From positions 1 to 6,730 of the forward strand of contig JAISNF010000155.1 in the NCBI GenBank assembly GCA_031276415.1: 6,730 nucleotides of DNA, read 5' to 3'. This stretch comes from Planctomycetaceae bacterium (GTDB lineage: Bacteria > Planctomycetota > Planctomycetia > Pirellulales > Thermoguttaceae). The notes beneath the pieces were generated by a model that ran no database searches, was not told the DNA's origin, and saw only the letters and a list, made by a program, of their open reading frames with translations. Every line of letters begins with the position of its first letter. Position 1 is the first letter of the stretch. Positions 6,480 to 6,730 of the stretch are shown here, one piece after another. Made by a program: the position numbers and the translations under genes.

Positions 6480-6672
6480 AACCTCATTTTTACCTAATTT
6501 TTCTTAACTTAACAACCTCAGTAGCAACAAAGCCCCCACAAAACAAACCTCATTACCTCATTAACAAAATTAACCGGTTGTATTTTAACAATGAGGTAAT
6601 GAGGTTTGTTTTGTGGGAAATCCATGGCTACTGAGGTTGTTTTGTTAGGAAAAATTAGGTTGAAATGAGGTT
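6480..6672. repeat. 193-bp near-palindromic element with ACCTCA/TGAGGT modules
   Basis: The two halves are inverted copies about a centre at 6576, with no net insertion or deletion between arms. Pairing blocks are 6480-6488 with 6664-6672, most of 6489-6510 with 6642-6663, AACAACCTCAGTAGC (6511-6525) with 6627-6641, and a perfect 28-bp block, 6535-6562 with 6590-6617. A nine-base stretch (6526-6534 / 6618-6626) is almost unpaired. The 27-base central loop contains the palindrome AACCGGTT (6572-6579). ACCTCA occurs at 6481, 6515, 6547 and 6555, and TGAGGT at 6592, 6600, 6632 and 6666. The layout fits a MITE-like element or a very long RNA hairpin. I see no transposase and no clear target-site duplication. 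Confidence 0.8.
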
Positions 6673-6679
6673 ATCGAAA

Positions 6680-6730
6680 ATGAACACGAAACCATTGAGG
6701 CAATTCTACGGAATAGTTATAAATTCAGCC
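6680..6730 (+). CDS. Possible 5' end of a gene running off the right edge
   Basis: An ATG at 6680 opens a frame that stays open to the window end, giving MNTKPLRQFYGIVINSA. It is preceded by GAGG at 6667-6670, nine bases upstream, which is a plausible Shine-Dalgarno sequence. A second in-frame ATG at 6665 would overlap that element. Only 17 codons are visible and I do not recognise the protein. The reason to list it is the combination of a ribosome-binding site, an ATG and an uninterrupted frame directly after 700 bp of non-coding DNA. The GAGG lies in the outer stem of the palindrome. Confidence 0.35.
   Translation, partial: MNTKPLRQFYGIVINSA

Noticed and set aside
6443..6634. Open frame of 63 codons on the + strand
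   Set aside because: It starts at a GTG without a ribosome site and runs through the centre of the palindrome, so its sequence is dictated by the inverted arms.

Overview
The window looks like chromosomal DNA from a low-GC bacterium, most likely a planctomycete. This rests on gene content and remembered family patterns, not a search. Three things point that way: an ABC-2 permease (GldF-like) fused to a GldG-like extracytoplasmic domain, ending in a C-terminal membrane helix followed by a basic tail; a shortened YchF-like GTPase with a GYKGSGKST P-loop, which I associate with planctomycete genomes; and a membrane-anchored or exported WD40 protein. Of the four complete genes, only the first has a recognisable Shine-Dalgarno sequence.

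Layout. Bases 1-114 are the C-terminal end of a gene running in from the left, perhaps a type I restriction specificity subunit (weak). Bases 115-406 are very AT-rich, with no convincing gene, a doubled ATTGTTAC motif and a small hairpin. The permease/GldG fusion (407-3130, +) follows, and 60 bp later the YchF-like GTPase (3191-4222, +). The two are co-oriented and may be co-transcribed. Converging on them from the other strand are a CxxCxxCC (YkgJ-type) cysteine-cluster protein (4301-4714, -) and, upstream of it, a seven-bladed WD40 protein (4833-5960, -). The WD40 gene consists largely of a 126-bp coding unit repeated in tandem.

The last 770 bp (5961-6730) hold no complete gene but are rich in DNA structure: a 19-bp inverted pair (6006-6024 / 6107-6125), a 14-bp tandem repeat (6352-6388), and a 193-bp near-palindrome (6480-6672) made of alternating ACCTCA and TGAGGT modules. 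A possible gene start lies at 6680 and runs off the right edge. Its Shine-Dalgarno-like GAGG lies inside the outermost stem of the palindrome.

The genes do not form one obvious pathway. The fusion protein should be the membrane and extracytoplasmic part of an ABC system, but no ATPase gene is present here. The GTPase is probably linked to ribosomes or translation. The cysteine-cluster and WD40 proteins have no assignable substrate or partner. I see no convincing new multi-gene system. The most unusual items are the palindrome with its possible link to translation of the next gene, the YchF-like protein with altered nucleotide-binding motifs, and a 16-bp duplication that appears to have changed the reading frame at the end of the WD40 gene.
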